Assembly (NCBI RefSeq): GCF_032586235.1
Contig: NZ_JAWHTD010000001.1
Coordinates: 62,001 to 126,000, forward strand
DNA: 64,000 bases
Direction of reading: 5' to 3'
DNA from: Aestuariicoccus sp032586235
GTDB taxonomy: Bacteria > Pseudomonadota > Alphaproteobacteria > Rhodobacterales > Rhodobacteraceae
A program made the translations under genes and the position numbers. Positions 52,123 through 61,450 of the stretch are shown piece after piece (position 1 is the stretch's first letter; each line of letters opens with the position of its first letter). The notes beneath the pieces were generated by a model that had not been told where the DNA came from, searched no databases, and saw nothing but the letters and a program-made list of their open reading frames with translations.

Positions 52123-52815
52123 ATGAAACTGACCACGCGCGCGCTTGCAGTACACCTTTTCACGGCGACCGGTGCTGTCTTCGCCATGCTGGCCCTTCTG
52201 GCGGCGGCGCAAGAAAAGTGGTCGGTGATGTTTCTCTGGCTCGTAGTGGCCTTCGCGGTGGACGGCATCGACGGGCCTCTGGCGCGCAAATACCACGTCA
52301 AGAAGAACGCCCCGCGCTTCGACGGGGTGCTTCTGGACCTGATCATCGACTATCTGACCTACGTCTTCATTCCGGCCTTCGCGCTTTTTCAGTCGGACCT
52401 TTTGCCGGGGTGGACAGGCTGGTTCGCCATCATCGTGATCACCTTCGCCAGCGCGATGTATTTCGCCGACACGCGGATGAAGACCGATGACAATTCGTTC
52501 CAGGGCTTTCCGGGATGCTGGAACATGCTGGTGCTGGTGCTCTTCGCGATCACGCCGAATTTCTGGGTGATCCTGGCCATCGTCGCGGTGCTGGCGGTGG
52601 CGATGTTCCTGCCGCTGAAGTTCATCCACCCCGTCCGGACCGAGCGCTGGCGGATGCTGTCGTTGCCCATCGCGCTCTTGTGGACGTTTTTCGCCGGCTG
52701 GGCCGCTTGGGTCGATTTCCACCCCGAAAGCTGGGCGCATTGGGGGCTGATCGCCACGTCGGTCTATCTGGTCTTCGCCGGTGTTGCACAGCAGCTGATC
52801 CCGGCGCGGGGCTGA
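52123..52815 (+). CDS. pcs: Phosphatidylcholine synthase
   Basis: CDP-alcohol phosphatidyltransferase family enzyme of 230 residues and about seven helices that makes phosphatidylcholine from CDP-diacylglycerol and choline. Catalytic motif DGIDGPLARKY...LLDLIIDYLTYV has the D-G-x2-D-G-x2-A-R core and the later aspartates (LDLIID). The match to Pcs rather than other synthases rests on the sequence around it. Choline could come through a betaine-type importer. Confidence 0.9.
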   Translation: MKLTTRALAVHLFTATGAVFAMLALLAAAQEKWSVMFLWLVVAFAVDGIDGPLARKYHVKKNAPRFDGVLLDLIIDYLTYVFIPAFALFQSDLLPGWTGWFAIIVITFASAMYFADTRMKTDDNSFQGFPGCWNMLVLVLFAITPNFWVILAIVAVLAVAMFLPLKFIHPVRTERWRMLSLPIALLWTFFAGWAAWVDFHPESWAHWGLIATSVYLVFAGVAQQLIPARG

Positions 52816-52869
52816 GCGGCGACCTTCTTGCTGCCTTGACGGAATTCGCAGGTGGGCACGTTATCGTGT

Positions 52870-54069
52870 CTACATCCGGCGTCCTGCGTCGCGCAGAGCC
52901 TGCAGAAAGATCGCTTGCCCGCTCGTCGGATACCAGTCCGCCCGGTACAGCGCGCCGATTGCGCGCGGGGCGTCGTCGAGCGCGACGGGCAACTCAAACA
53001 GCAACCCCCGGCGCGTTTCCGAGACGACCTGCGCCCGGGAAATCAGCGTCAGCCGGTGGCGCGACTGCAAAAGCTGGCGCACCAGCACCATGGATGAGGT
53101 TTCGACCAGCGTCTCGCCCACGGCCTCGGCCAGCGACGGGAAGGCGCGTTCGAAATAGCTGCGGGTCGGGGTGCCCGATCTGGGTAGAACCCAGGGAAAG
53201 GAATGCAGATCTCCGGGCGTGATTGCACCACGTTGCATAAGCGGATGATCCGGCCCGCAAAAGATCGCCAATCTGTCTAGGAAAAGCGTTTCCTGCCGGA
53301 TGTCCCGCGCTGGCGGCGGATCGCGCAGCGCCCCGACCAGAATGTCGAGCGCGCCTGTGCGAACCGCTTGCAGCAGTTCGGGAAAGGGACCGTCGTCCAC
53401 ATAGATGCGCAGCTGCGTCGCGCCGTCCTGAACGCTGTCGATGGCCTCGGACAGGATTGTTGCCCGGGCCAGCGGCAATGCGCCGATGCGCACCCGAGCC
53501 GCGCCGTGGCCGAGCGCCGTGGCGATTTCCTCGGTCGCCTGTTCCAACTCGGCGAACATCAGCCGGGCGGCCTGTTGCAGGGCCTCGCCCTGCCGGGACA
53601 GGCGAACGGCGCTGCCCGCTTTCTCAAAGAGCGGCAGACCGAGGCCGTCTTCCAGGTCTCGCGCGGCGCGGTAGACCGTGGGCTGGGCCGCCCCAAGCGC
53701 CCGGGCGGCAGCGGAATAAGACCCCGTCTCGCCGATAGCGATCAGCGTGCCCAGCTGCGCGGCGGTCGCGCGGGTCTCGACCCGCAGCGGCATGGGTTTG
53801 CGCGCGCGCCCCGCCCGCCCGTTCAGCAGATCGAGCGCCCGGCTGGCGCGGAAGCGGAATCGTTCGCCCTCTGCGGTGGGCACCATCCCGCGCGGCGCGC
53901 GGTGGAAAAGCCGGGTGCGCAGCTGGTCCTCGAGCCGCGCGATGGCGTGGGTGATCGCCGGTTGCGACAGGTGCACGACCCCCGCGGCCTCGGAAATGCT
54001 GCCTCTGTCGCAGACCTCCACGAAGGCGCGCAGATGTCTGAGATTGAAAGAACGGCCCGCCTGCGTCAT
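52870..54069 (-). CDS. LysR-family regulator with two helix-turn-helix domains
   Basis: A 399-residue LysR regulator with a tandem DNA-binding region. First domain residues 10-75: LRHLRAFVEVCDRGSISEAAGVVHLSQPAITHAIARLE. Second, about 100-165: LGTLIAIGETGSYSAAARALGAAQPTVYRAARDLE. The effector domain follows. Divergent from the galB operon with the palindrome AAATTC/GAATTT (54104-54115) between, so it very likely controls that operon. Duplicated HTH regions are known in LysR regulators of aromatic-acid catabolism. Confidence 0.88.
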   Translation of the reverse strand: MTQAGRSFNLRHLRAFVEVCDRGSISEAAGVVHLSQPAITHAIARLEDQLRTRLFHRAPRGMVPTAEGERFRFRASRALDLLNGRAGRARKPMPLRVETRATAAQLGTLIAIGETGSYSAAARALGAAQPTVYRAARDLEDGLGLPLFEKAGSAVRLSRQGEALQQAARLMFAELEQATEEIATALGHGAARVRIGALPLARATILSEAIDSVQDGATQLRIYVDDGPFPELLQAVRTGALDILVGALRDPPPARDIRQETLFLDRLAIFCGPDHPLMQRGAITPGDLHSFPWVLPRSGTPTRSYFERAFPSLAEAVGETLVETSSMVLVRQLLQSRHRLTLISRAQVVSETRRGLLFELPVALDDAPRAIGALYRADWYPTSGQAIFLQALRDAGRRM

Positions 54070-54103
54070 GCGCTGCTTATAGCCAAATTCGATACCTCGC
54101 GCA

Positions 54104-54115
54104 AAATTCGAATTT
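54104..54115. promoter_or_regulatory. Palindrome between LysR and galB
   Basis: AAATTC/GAATTT, a perfect 12-base palindrome with further partly symmetric bases (GCGCA ... TGTGCG). A candidate regulator site 57 bases before the galB start. Could be chance alone, but it stands in the right place. Confidence 0.5.
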
Positions 54116-54171
54116 GTGCGGCAGGCGGAAAACGCGGATCATGTCCTGGCACCAAGGGGAGGGTGAGGCCG

Positions 54172-54903
54172 TTGACCGACAAGAAGACCGCACTTGTGAT
54201 TTCCGCTCATGCCGCGGATTTCGTCTGGCGTTGCGGCGGCGCCATCGCGCTCCATGCGGAAAAGGGATACGAGGTGACGGTGGCCTGCCTGTCCTTCGGC
54301 GAGAGGGGCGAAAGCGCGCGGCTCTGGAAAGAGGGCAAGTCGCTCGACGAGGTCAAGGCGATCCGCCGCGCCGAGGCCGAAGCGGCGGCAGAGGTGCTTG
54401 GCGCGCATCATCTGGAATGCTTCGATCTGGGCGACTACCCGCTGCACATGGACAAGGACGACAAGTTCGCGCTGGTCGATCTGATCCGCAGGGTTCAGCC
54501 TGCGTTCATGATGAGCCACTCGCAATACGACCCCTACAACACCGATCACATGTACATGACCCAGGTGGCGCTGGAGTGCCGGATGATCGCGCAGGCCTGG
54601 GGCCACAACCCGGGTGAAAAGGTGCTGGGCGCGCCGCAGCTTTACCTTTTCGAGCCGCATCAGACCGAGCAGATGGGCTGGAAGCCGGACACGTTCCTGG
54701 ACATCACCCCGGTGTGGGACAAGAAGCGCGCGGCGATGGAATGCATGAACGGGCAGGTCCATCTGTGGGACTATTACACCCGCGTCGCCCATCAGCGCGC
54801 CAATCACTTCAAGCGAAATTCAGGCGGCATGTCGGGCGGGCGCGATTGCAAATACGCCGAAGGGTTCCAGTCGATCTTCCCGCGCACGGTCGACGAATTG
54901 TAA
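54172..54903 (+). CDS. galB: 4-oxalomesaconate hydratase, PIG-L/GalB type
   Basis: GalB adds water to 4-oxalomesaconate, giving 4-carboxy-4-hydroxy-2-oxoadipate, in the protocatechuate 4,5-cleavage and gallate routes. 243 residues of the zinc-dependent PIG-L fold: SAHAADFVWR with His13 and Asp16, CLSFGERGESARLWKEGK, and the end YAEGFQSIFPR are shared with GalB of pseudomonads. TTG at 54172 is chosen because GGGGAGG lies 9 bases upstream; GTG nine bases earlier would have no spacing. First gene of the operon. Confidence 0.92.
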   Translation: MTDKKTALVISAHAADFVWRCGGAIALHAEKGYEVTVACLSFGERGESARLWKEGKSLDEVKAIRRAEAEAAAEVLGAHHLECFDLGDYPLHMDKDDKFALVDLIRRVQPAFMMSHSQYDPYNTDHMYMTQVALECRMIAQAWGHNPGEKVLGAPQLYLFEPHQTEQMGWKPDTFLDITPVWDKKRAAMECMNGQVHLWDYYTRVAHQRANHFKRNSGGMSGGRDCKYAEGFQSIFPRTVDEL

Positions 54904-55015
54904 GCGCCGGGCCGGGCAGGGTGGCGCGGTATAGGTGTAGCTAATCGCTGGAGGAGGCGATGGGCTGCCGACAGGGGCGCACTGCCCCGGTGTCTGGCAA
55001 GGAGGAGAGCCGAGG

Positions 55016-55896
55016 ATGACTGCAGCGACATTCCCGTCATTCGACACGGCCCATCTCGGGCATGTCGAGATGCTGACCGACCGGTTCGAGGAAAGCCTGG
55101 ATTTCTTCACCGGCGTCTACGGTCTAAAACTCTCCGGCCAGAACGGGCAGAGCGCCTATCTGCGGGTCTGGGACGATTACGAATTCCATTCGCACAAACT
55201 GACGCGGGCGAAAACGACCGACGTTGGCCATATCGGGTATCGCGCCGCCTCGCCCGAGGCGTTGGGGCGGCGTGTCGTGGCGATCGAGGCATCGGGCTGC
55301 ACGACCCAAGGCTGGGTCGATGGCGGCATGGGTCACGGGCCCGCCTACCGCTTCGAAGACCCATTCGGGCATATGTTCGCGCTTTACTGGGACACCCGCC
55401 GGGCCGAGCCCGGACCGGGCGACGCCCCGGCGCTTCATGGAAACCTGCCTGGGCGCGCGCCTCACCTAGATGATCCCGCTGGACAACGGCCGTCTGGGAG
55501 GTTGCTGGTTCGCGGTCAAAAACAAGACCTGCGATCTGGCCTGCTCCGAAGAGCACGGCGGCGGGCGGGGGCGTCTGCATTACGTCACCTACGCAACCGA
55601 TCTGCGCGAGGACATCCTGCGCGCCGCAGACCTCTTCCTCGAAGCGGGGGTTCATATCGAAACCGGCCCGGACAGGCACGCCATTCAGGGCACGTTCTTT
55701 CGTCGTGTCCGGGAGCCCGCGGGCAACTGGGTCGAACTGGCCAACGCGGGTGCGCGGCTGATCCTCGCCCCAGCCTGTCGTCTGGACCGAGGCGGACCGC
55801 AAGACGGGTCAGGCCTAGGGGCTCAGGACCATCGACAGCTTTCACACCCACGGGTCACCGCCCGTGACACGGCAGGGCAGACTGCCCGTCGCATGA
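55016..55896 (+). pseudogene. Extradiol ring-cleavage dioxygenase (VOC superfamily), ruined
   Basis: The N-terminal part (55016 to about 55428) is an intact first VOC domain: AHLGHVEMLTDRFEESLDFF, and HIGYRAASPEAL, with GGAGGAG before the ATG. Then the frame shifts at about 55430 to one that carries RRFMETCLGARLT, TAG at 55467-55469, and MIPLDNGRLGGCWFAVKN. A second shift near 55772 leads to another frame with TAG at 55816 and DSFHTHGSPPV. About 35 residues around the middle iron-ligand histidine (the DHLNLLA segment in relatives) are missing. No active protein is possible. Relatives are catechol 2,3-dioxygenase-like enzymes. Confidence 0.85.
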
Positions 55897-55923
55897 TATA
55901 AGACGAGACCAAAAGGAGCCGCC

Positions 55924-56595
55924 ATGCCGGTTGTGGTTCAGAACATCGAAAGAGCCGATTCCGCCCTCATCGCAAGGCTGGGCGCCGCCGGGGTCGCGAC
56001 CGTGCACGAGGCGCAGGGCCGCACCGGGCTCATGTCGGCTAAGATGCGGCCGATCCAGCAGGACATGGCAATCGCCGGGTCGGCCGTCACCATCAGCGCC
56101 GCACCGGGGGATAACTGGATGATCCACGTCGCCATCGAGCAGCTGCGCGACGGCGATATCATGGTGCTGGCCCCGACGGCCCCCTGCGACATGGGCTATT
56201 TCGGCGATCTGCTGGCCACCTCGGCCATGGCGCGGGGCTGCCGGGCGCTGGTGATCGACGCCGGGGTCCGCGACACGCGCGACCTGCGCGCGATGGGTTT
56301 CGGCGTCTGGTCGACGGCGGTTTCGGCGCAGGGCACGGTCAAGGAAACGCTTGGGTCGGTGAACGTGCCCATCGTCTGCGCCGGGGCGCATGTGAACGCG
56401 GGCGACGTGATCGTCGCGGATGACGACGGCGTCTGCGTGGTGCCGCGCGCCGATGCGGCGGCGGTCATGGAGGCGGCGCAGACCCGCATCGACGCCGAAG
56501 AGGCCAAGCGCCAGAGGCTCGCGGCCGGCGAGCTGGGGCTCGATATCTACGACATGCGCCCCCGGCTGGCCGAGAAGGGGCTGAAATATGTCTGA
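55924..56595 (+). CDS. ligK: 4-carboxy-4-hydroxy-2-oxoadipate aldolase, RraA family
   Basis: Splits 4-carboxy-4-hydroxy-2-oxoadipate to pyruvate and oxaloacetate. 223 residues with the RraA/HMG-aldolase fold: VATVHEAQGRTGLM near residue 23, GDLLATSAMARGCRALVIDAGVRDTRDL near 100, and the acidic VNAGDVIVADDDGVCVVP near 160. The two family possibilities (LigK aldolase or RNase E regulator RraA) are settled by the galB/galD/ligI neighbours. Overlaps galD by 8 bases. Confidence 0.9.
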   Translation: MPVVVQNIERADSALIARLGAAGVATVHEAQGRTGLMSAKMRPIQQDMAIAGSAVTISAAPGDNWMIHVAIEQLRDGDIMVLAPTAPCDMGYFGDLLATSAMARGCRALVIDAGVRDTRDLRAMGFGVWSTAVSAQGTVKETLGSVNVPIVCAGAHVNAGDVIVADDDGVCVVPRADAAAVMEAAQTRIDAEEAKRQRLAAGELGLDIYDMRPRLAEKGLKYV

Positions 56596-57676
56596 CGGGC
56601 TGCGCTGCATGTGGATGCGGGGGGGCACGTCCAAGGGCGGCTACTTCCTGCGGGACGATCTGCCCACGGCCCCGGCGGCGCGCGATGCGCTGCTGCTGGG
56701 GGTCATGGGCTCGCCCGACCCGCGCCAGATCGACGGGATGGGCGGGGCCGATCCGCTGACCTCCAAGGTGGCGGTGGTCGGTCCCTCGGACCGTCCCGGC
56801 GTCGATGTCGATTACCTCTTCCTACAGGTCTTCGTGGATCAGGCCATCGTCACGGATGCGCAGAACTGCGGCAACATCCTCGCCGGTGTCGGCCCCTTCG
56901 CCATCGAACGCGGGCTGGTGCCCGCGCAGGATGGCGAGACACCGGTCACCATCTACATGGAGAACACCGGCCAGATCGCGGTGGCGCGGGTGCGCACGCC
57001 GGGTGGCGTCGTGTCCTATTCCGGCGACGCCCATATCGACGGCGTGCCGGGCGGTGCGGCACCCGTACCCATCGAATTCCGCGACACCGCCGGGTCGACC
57101 TGCGGCGCGCTCTTCCCGACGGGCCGCGTGGCGGACGAAATCGACGGGGTCGCGGTGACGCTGATCGACAACGGCATGCCCTGCGTCATCATGCGCGCGT
57201 CGGACATGGGGATCACCGGGCAGGAAAGTCCGGCCGAGCTTGAGGCCGATACCGACCTGCGCGCGCGGCTCGAAGCGATCCGGCTCAAGGCCGGGCCGCT
57301 GATGAACCTGGGCGACGTGGCGGCCAAGTCGGTGCCCAAGATGACCATGGTCAGCGCGCCGCAGCGCGGCGGCGCGATCTCGACCCGGACGTTCATTCCG
57401 CACCGCTGTCACAAGACCATCGGCGTGCTGGGCGCGGTCAGCGTCGCCACCGCCTGTCTCACGCCCGGTGCTGTCGGCCACGATCTGGCGCAAATCCCAG
57501 AAGGCGACGCCAAACCGCTGTCGGTGGAACATCCCACCGGCGAGATGACGGTCGTCGGCAGTGTCGAGGGCACAACAGTGACCCGGGCCGAGGTGCTGCG
57601 CACCGCGCGGAAACTGATGGACGGCACCGTCTTTCCCGCCGACCCCGTTCAATCCCTGCAGGAGGCTGCGGAATGA
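56588..57676 (+). CDS. galD: 4-oxalomesaconate tautomerase, PrpF family
   Basis: Interconverts keto and enol forms of 4-oxalomesaconate (GalD/LigU). 362 residues of the PrpF/diaminopimelate-epimerase fold: MWMRGGTSKGGYFL near the start, AQNCGNILAGVGPFAIERG near 95 with its cysteine, and the RTFIPHRCHKTIGVLGAVSVATACL segment. Operon-linked with the hydratase and lactonase. Overlaps ligI by 4 bases. Confidence 0.9.
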   Translation: MSDGLRCMWMRGGTSKGGYFLRDDLPTAPAARDALLLGVMGSPDPRQIDGMGGADPLTSKVAVVGPSDRPGVDVDYLFLQVFVDQAIVTDAQNCGNILAGVGPFAIERGLVPAQDGETPVTIYMENTGQIAVARVRTPGGVVSYSGDAHIDGVPGGAAPVPIEFRDTAGSTCGALFPTGRVADEIDGVAVTLIDNGMPCVIMRASDMGITGQESPAELEADTDLRARLEAIRLKAGPLMNLGDVAAKSVPKMTMVSAPQRGGAISTRTFIPHRCHKTIGVLGAVSVATACLTPGAVGHDLAQIPEGDAKPLSVEHPTGEMTVVGSVEGTTVTRAEVLRTARKLMDGTVFPADPVQSLQEAAE

Positions 57677-58554
57677 CCCCCGATTATCTGCCGTTTCACC
57701 CCTCGCCCAAGAAACCGGACTACACGCCGCCCCCGGGTGCGGTGGACGCCCATTGCCACGTCTTCGGCCCCGCCGCCGTCTTTCCCTTCGCGCCCGAGCG
57801 CAAGTACACGCCCTGCGACGCGCCCAAAGAGCAGCTTTTCGCCCTTCGCGATCATCTGGGCCTGTCGCGCAACGTGATCGTTCAGGCCACCTGCCACGGG
57901 CGGGACAATGCCGCGCTGGTCGATGCGCTGGAGGCGTCGGAAGGCCTTGCGCGCGGGGTCGCCATTGTGGGCGAGGACGTCTCCGAGACCGATCTAAAGG
58001 CCATGCACGCGGCGGGCGTGCGCGGTGTCCGGTTCAACTTTGTCAAACGGCTGGTCGACGCCACGCCGCACGAGGTCTTCGAACGGATCGCGGCGAAGGT
58101 AGCGGCGCTGGGCTGGCATATCGTGGTTTATTTCGAGTCGCAGGATCTGGACGAGGTCGCGCCGCTGGTCCGGCGGCTGCCGGGGATCGTCGTGGTCGAC
58201 CACATGGGCCGGCCTGACGTCGCGCAAGGCGTCGAGGGCGCGGGCTTCGCCGCCTTCCTGCGGTTCATGGAGGAAAATCAGGATGTCTGGGTCAAGGTTT
58301 CCTGCCCCGAGCGTCTGACGCTCGCGGGCCCGCCATATGACGATGTGGTGCCCTTTGCGGCGCGGCTTGTGGACCGCTTCCCCGACCGGGTGCTCTGGGG
58401 CACCGACTGGCCGCATCCCAACATGAAAAGCCACATGCCCGACGATGGCGCGCTGGTCGATGTGATCCCCCGGATCGCCCCGACCGAGGCGCTGCAACGC
58501 AAGCTCTTGATCGATAACCCCATGCGCCTCTACTGGCCCGAGGAGGGCGCATGA
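57673..58554 (+). CDS. ligI: 2-pyrone-4,6-dicarboxylate lactonase
   Basis: Amidohydrolase-fold enzyme of 293 residues that hydrolyses 2-pyrone-4,6-dicarboxylate to 4-oxalomesaconate without a metal. Residues seen: DAHCHVFGP with His27 and His29, RFNFVKRLV near 120, and the active-site aspartate in LWGTDWPHPN near 240. The length and the ligI-galD-ligK set fit this reaction rather than other amidohydrolases. It feeds the rest of the operon; the transporter gene overlaps its end. Confidence 0.93.
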   Translation: MTPDYLPFHPSPKKPDYTPPPGAVDAHCHVFGPAAVFPFAPERKYTPCDAPKEQLFALRDHLGLSRNVIVQATCHGRDNAALVDALEASEGLARGVAIVGEDVSETDLKAMHAAGVRGVRFNFVKRLVDATPHEVFERIAAKVAALGWHIVVYFESQDLDEVAPLVRRLPGIVVVDHMGRPDVAQGVEGAGFAAFLRFMEENQDVWVKVSCPERLTLAGPPYDDVVPFAARLVDRFPDRVLWGTDWPHPNMKSHMPDDGALVDVIPRIAPTEALQRKLLIDNPMRLYWPEEGA

Positions 58555-60464
58555 CCACAGCCCGGACCACATGGCGCGACGGGCTTATCGCGGTTCTGGC
58601 GACCGCGATGGTGCTGGCGTGCATCCTGTGGAACATAGAGGCCCCGACGCGTCTGGGCTTTGCGCTGCTGACCCAGCAATACATGGCTTTTCAGCTTGGG
58701 CTGGCGCTGGTCATCGCCTACCTGAAATTCGACTTTCGCGGCGAGGACAAAGCCGGCGCTGGCCTGATCGACGGGGTGATCGCCGCGGCGGTATTCGGCG
58801 TGCTGATGTACGCGGCCTACGATTTCGTCTGGCTGCTGCGCGAGCAGGCCTACCGGCCGTGGCAGATCACCATGATCGGCGCGGTGGTCGTGGTCACGGT
58901 GATGGAGGGCATCCGCCGCCGCGCAGGCTGGATGCTCTTCTCCATCGTCGGCGTGTTCCTGATCTACGCGCTCTTCGCCGACAAGGTGCCGGGGCGGCTG
59001 ATCGGCAAGGAACTCAGCCCGGTCCGGCTGGTGCAATACGTGGGCTTCGACCCCAACGCGGTCTTTTCCACGCCGCTGGCGGTGGGCACGATCATCGTGC
59101 TGCTCTTCGTCTTCTTCGGCAAACTGCTGTTTGCGGCGGGGGGCGGGGCGTTCTTCACCGATCTGGCCATGGCGGCGACGGGCCGGTCGCGCGGCGGCAG
59201 CGCCAAGATCTCGGTCGTCGGCTCGGCGCTTTTCGGGTCAATCTCGGGCAGTGCGGTGTCGAACGTGGTGACCACCGGGGTGGTCACCATCCCGCTGATG
59301 CAGCGTGGCGGGTATTCCAAACGCGATGCCGGCGCGATCGAGGCCGTGGCCTCGACCGGCGGTCAGCTCACGCCGCCGATCATGGGGGCTGCGGCCTTCC
59401 TCATGGCCGAGTTTCTGGACATCTCCTATTTCACCGTGGCGGGGGCGGCGCTGATCCCGGCGCTGCTCTATTACCTCAGTGTCTTTCTGCAGGTCGATCT
59501 GATCGCCGGGCGCGACCGGATCGCGCCAACGGATGTCGAAGGCCTGACCGTCCGGCAGGTGCTGGCCGAGGGCTGGCATTTCATCATCCCCTTCGCGGTG
59601 CTGCTGTTCGCGCTCTTCTGGTGGCGGATGGATCCAGCGGATTCCGCATTGCTGTCGGCGGTCGCCATCGTCGCGGTCAGTTTCCTGCGCAGCTATCGCG
59701 GCCAACGGCTGACCCTGTCGACGCTCGGGCGCACCTTCGTCGACACCGGGACCGGCATGGTCGATCTGATCCTCGTCGTGGCGGCGGCGGGCTTTGTCAT
59801 CGGCATTTTGAACATCACCGGCCTGGGCTTTGCGCTGACGCTGGTGCTGGTGGATGCGGTCGGGTCCAACGTGATCCTGCTTTTGGGTATCTCGGCGGTG
59901 ATCTGCATCATCCTCGGCATGGGTATGCCGACCTCGGGCGTCTACGTCCTGCTGGCGGCACTCGTCGCGCCGTCGCTGGTCGAGGCAGGGATCGAGCCCA
60001 TCGCGGCGCATCTCTTCATCCTCTATTTCGGCATGATGTCGATGATCACGCCGCCCGTGGCGCTTGCGGCCTTCGCGGCGGCGACGATCACCAAGGACGA
60101 CCCGCTGGGCACCGGCTTTGCCGCGATGCGGGTAGGCTGGGCGGCCTTCATGCTGCCGTTCATCTTCGTGGCGACGCCCGCGATCCTGATGAATGGCGGT
60201 TGGGGCGCGATTGCGCTGAACCTCGCGCTGGCCTGCGTCGGCGTCGCGGCGATCACCGCGGGGATCGTGGGGTTCTGGGCGCAACGCCTGTCGGCCCTTT
60301 TGCGCATCGGGTTTGTCGCGCTCGGGCTGCTGACGCTGCCGCTGGGCTTTCTGCCCGCGGCCGAGACATTGCACATACCGGCGGCCATTGCCGCCGTGCT
60401 TCTCGCAGGGGGTCTGCGGATCAAGGCCCCAAAGGAAACGAAGTCAGAACCAGGGAGGATATGA
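58551..60464 (+). CDS. TRAP transporter fused permease (TAXI-associated, DctQM fusion)
   Basis: 637-residue membrane protein with about 16-17 helices: a DctQ-like N-terminal third fused to a DctM-like part (FFGKLLFAAGGGAFFTDLA, SISGSAVSNVVTTGVVTIPLMQRGG, GMGMPTSGVYVLLAALVAPSL). This type pairs with TAXI binding proteins, and one follows. Starts in an ATGA overlap with ligI, so it belongs to the pathway operon. Presumed solute: 2-pyrone-4,6-dicarboxylate or a related polycarboxylate. Confidence 0.92.
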   Translation: MTTARTTWRDGLIAVLATAMVLACILWNIEAPTRLGFALLTQQYMAFQLGLALVIAYLKFDFRGEDKAGAGLIDGVIAAAVFGVLMYAAYDFVWLLREQAYRPWQITMIGAVVVVTVMEGIRRRAGWMLFSIVGVFLIYALFADKVPGRLIGKELSPVRLVQYVGFDPNAVFSTPLAVGTIIVLLFVFFGKLLFAAGGGAFFTDLAMAATGRSRGGSAKISVVGSALFGSISGSAVSNVVTTGVVTIPLMQRGGYSKRDAGAIEAVASTGGQLTPPIMGAAAFLMAEFLDISYFTVAGAALIPALLYYLSVFLQVDLIAGRDRIAPTDVEGLTVRQVLAEGWHFIIPFAVLLFALFWWRMDPADSALLSAVAIVAVSFLRSYRGQRLTLSTLGRTFVDTGTGMVDLILVVAAAGFVIGILNITGLGFALTLVLVDAVGSNVILLLGISAVICIILGMGMPTSGVYVLLAALVAPSLVEAGIEPIAAHLFILYFGMMSMITPPVALAAFAAATITKDDPLGTGFAAMRVGWAAFMLPFIFVATPAILMNGGWGAIALNLALACVGVAAITAGIVGFWAQRLSALLRIGFVALGLLTLPLGFLPAAETLHIPAAIAAVLLAGGLRIKAPKETKSEPGRI

Positions 60465-60466
60465 CG

Positions 60467-61441
60467 ATGAATTTTCTGACCAAGACGCTAGCGGGCGGCG
60501 CTTTTGCGCTGGCCTTCGGGGCGACGGCGGCTGTCGCGCAGGTCGTGACGATCGCGACAGGCGCGCAGGGCTCGCTGGCCTATAACTCGGGTCAGGCGGT
60601 GGCCAAGGTGGCGAACGACGCTGGCATCACCGCCCGCACCCAGCCGCTGGTGGGCTACCTGCCGCTGATCAACAACGGCGAGGTGGATTTCGGCTTTTCC
60701 AACGGGGTCGAGGCCGAATACGCCTATTCCGGCACCGGCAATTACGACCGCGCGAACCCCAACATCAGGCTGGTGGGCGTGATGTTCCCGCTGACCACCT
60801 CGATCATGGCGCCCTGCGACCTGGGGCTGAAGACGGTGGCCGACCTCAAGGAGCGCGCGGGCGATCTGCGGATCGCGTCGGAATACACCTCGTCGACGAT
60901 CATCCCCTTCTACATCGGCGGCGGGCTGGCCAATGCGGGGCTAAGCTATGACGATTTCCAGCAGGTGCCGGTGGCGTCCTTCGTCGCGGGCATCAACGCG
61001 CTGGGCGACGGGCTGGTGGACATCGCCCTTGTCAGCCTGAACGCGGGCGCGGGCCAGCAGGCGGCGGTCAAGCTGCAGGTTCGCGGCGGGCTGTGCTACA
61101 TCTCGCTAGACAATTCCGACGCGGGCGTCGCGGCGTTCAAGGAATTCCTGCCGGCGGGCAACATCGTGTCTTTGCCGCAGAACGACAAGATCAACGGTTT
61201 GCAGAACGGCGGCGCGAACCTGATGAGCATCCCGTGGGTGATGATGGTCAATGCCGACGTGGATGAGGATCTGGTCTATACGATGACCAAGACCGTCGTC
61301 GAGCAGAACGCTGCGCTGAAGGATAGCTTCGGCGCCTTCGCCCGCGCCAAGGCCGAGACGATGGCCCCGGCCTCGGCGGTGCCCTATCACCCCGGAGCGC
61401 TGAAATACTATGCCGAGGCCGGTATCGACGCGCCGCAGTAA
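60467..61441 (+). CDS. TAXI-type TRAP substrate-binding protein
   Basis: Periplasmic binding protein of 324 residues with a signal peptide ending near AVAQ (residue 22). TIATGAQGSLAYNSGQAVAKVAN is the TAXI-type first block and GNIVSLPQNDKINGLQNGG the later one. ATG at 60467 is preferred to the one at 60461 because GGGAGG lies 8 bases upstream; the latter overlaps the permease stop. A terminator-like hairpin follows at 61451-61477. Confidence 0.9.
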   Translation: MNFLTKTLAGGAFALAFGATAAVAQVVTIATGAQGSLAYNSGQAVAKVANDAGITARTQPLVGYLPLINNGEVDFGFSNGVEAEYAYSGTGNYDRANPNIRLVGVMFPLTTSIMAPCDLGLKTVADLKERAGDLRIASEYTSSTIIPFYIGGGLANAGLSYDDFQQVPVASFVAGINALGDGLVDIALVSLNAGAGQQAAVKLQVRGGLCYISLDNSDAGVAAFKEFLPAGNIVSLPQNDKINGLQNGGANLMSIPWVMMVNADVDEDLVYTMTKTVVEQNAALKDSFGAFARAKAETMAPASAVPYHPGALKYYAEAGIDAPQ

Positions 61442-61450
61442 CGCCAATCC

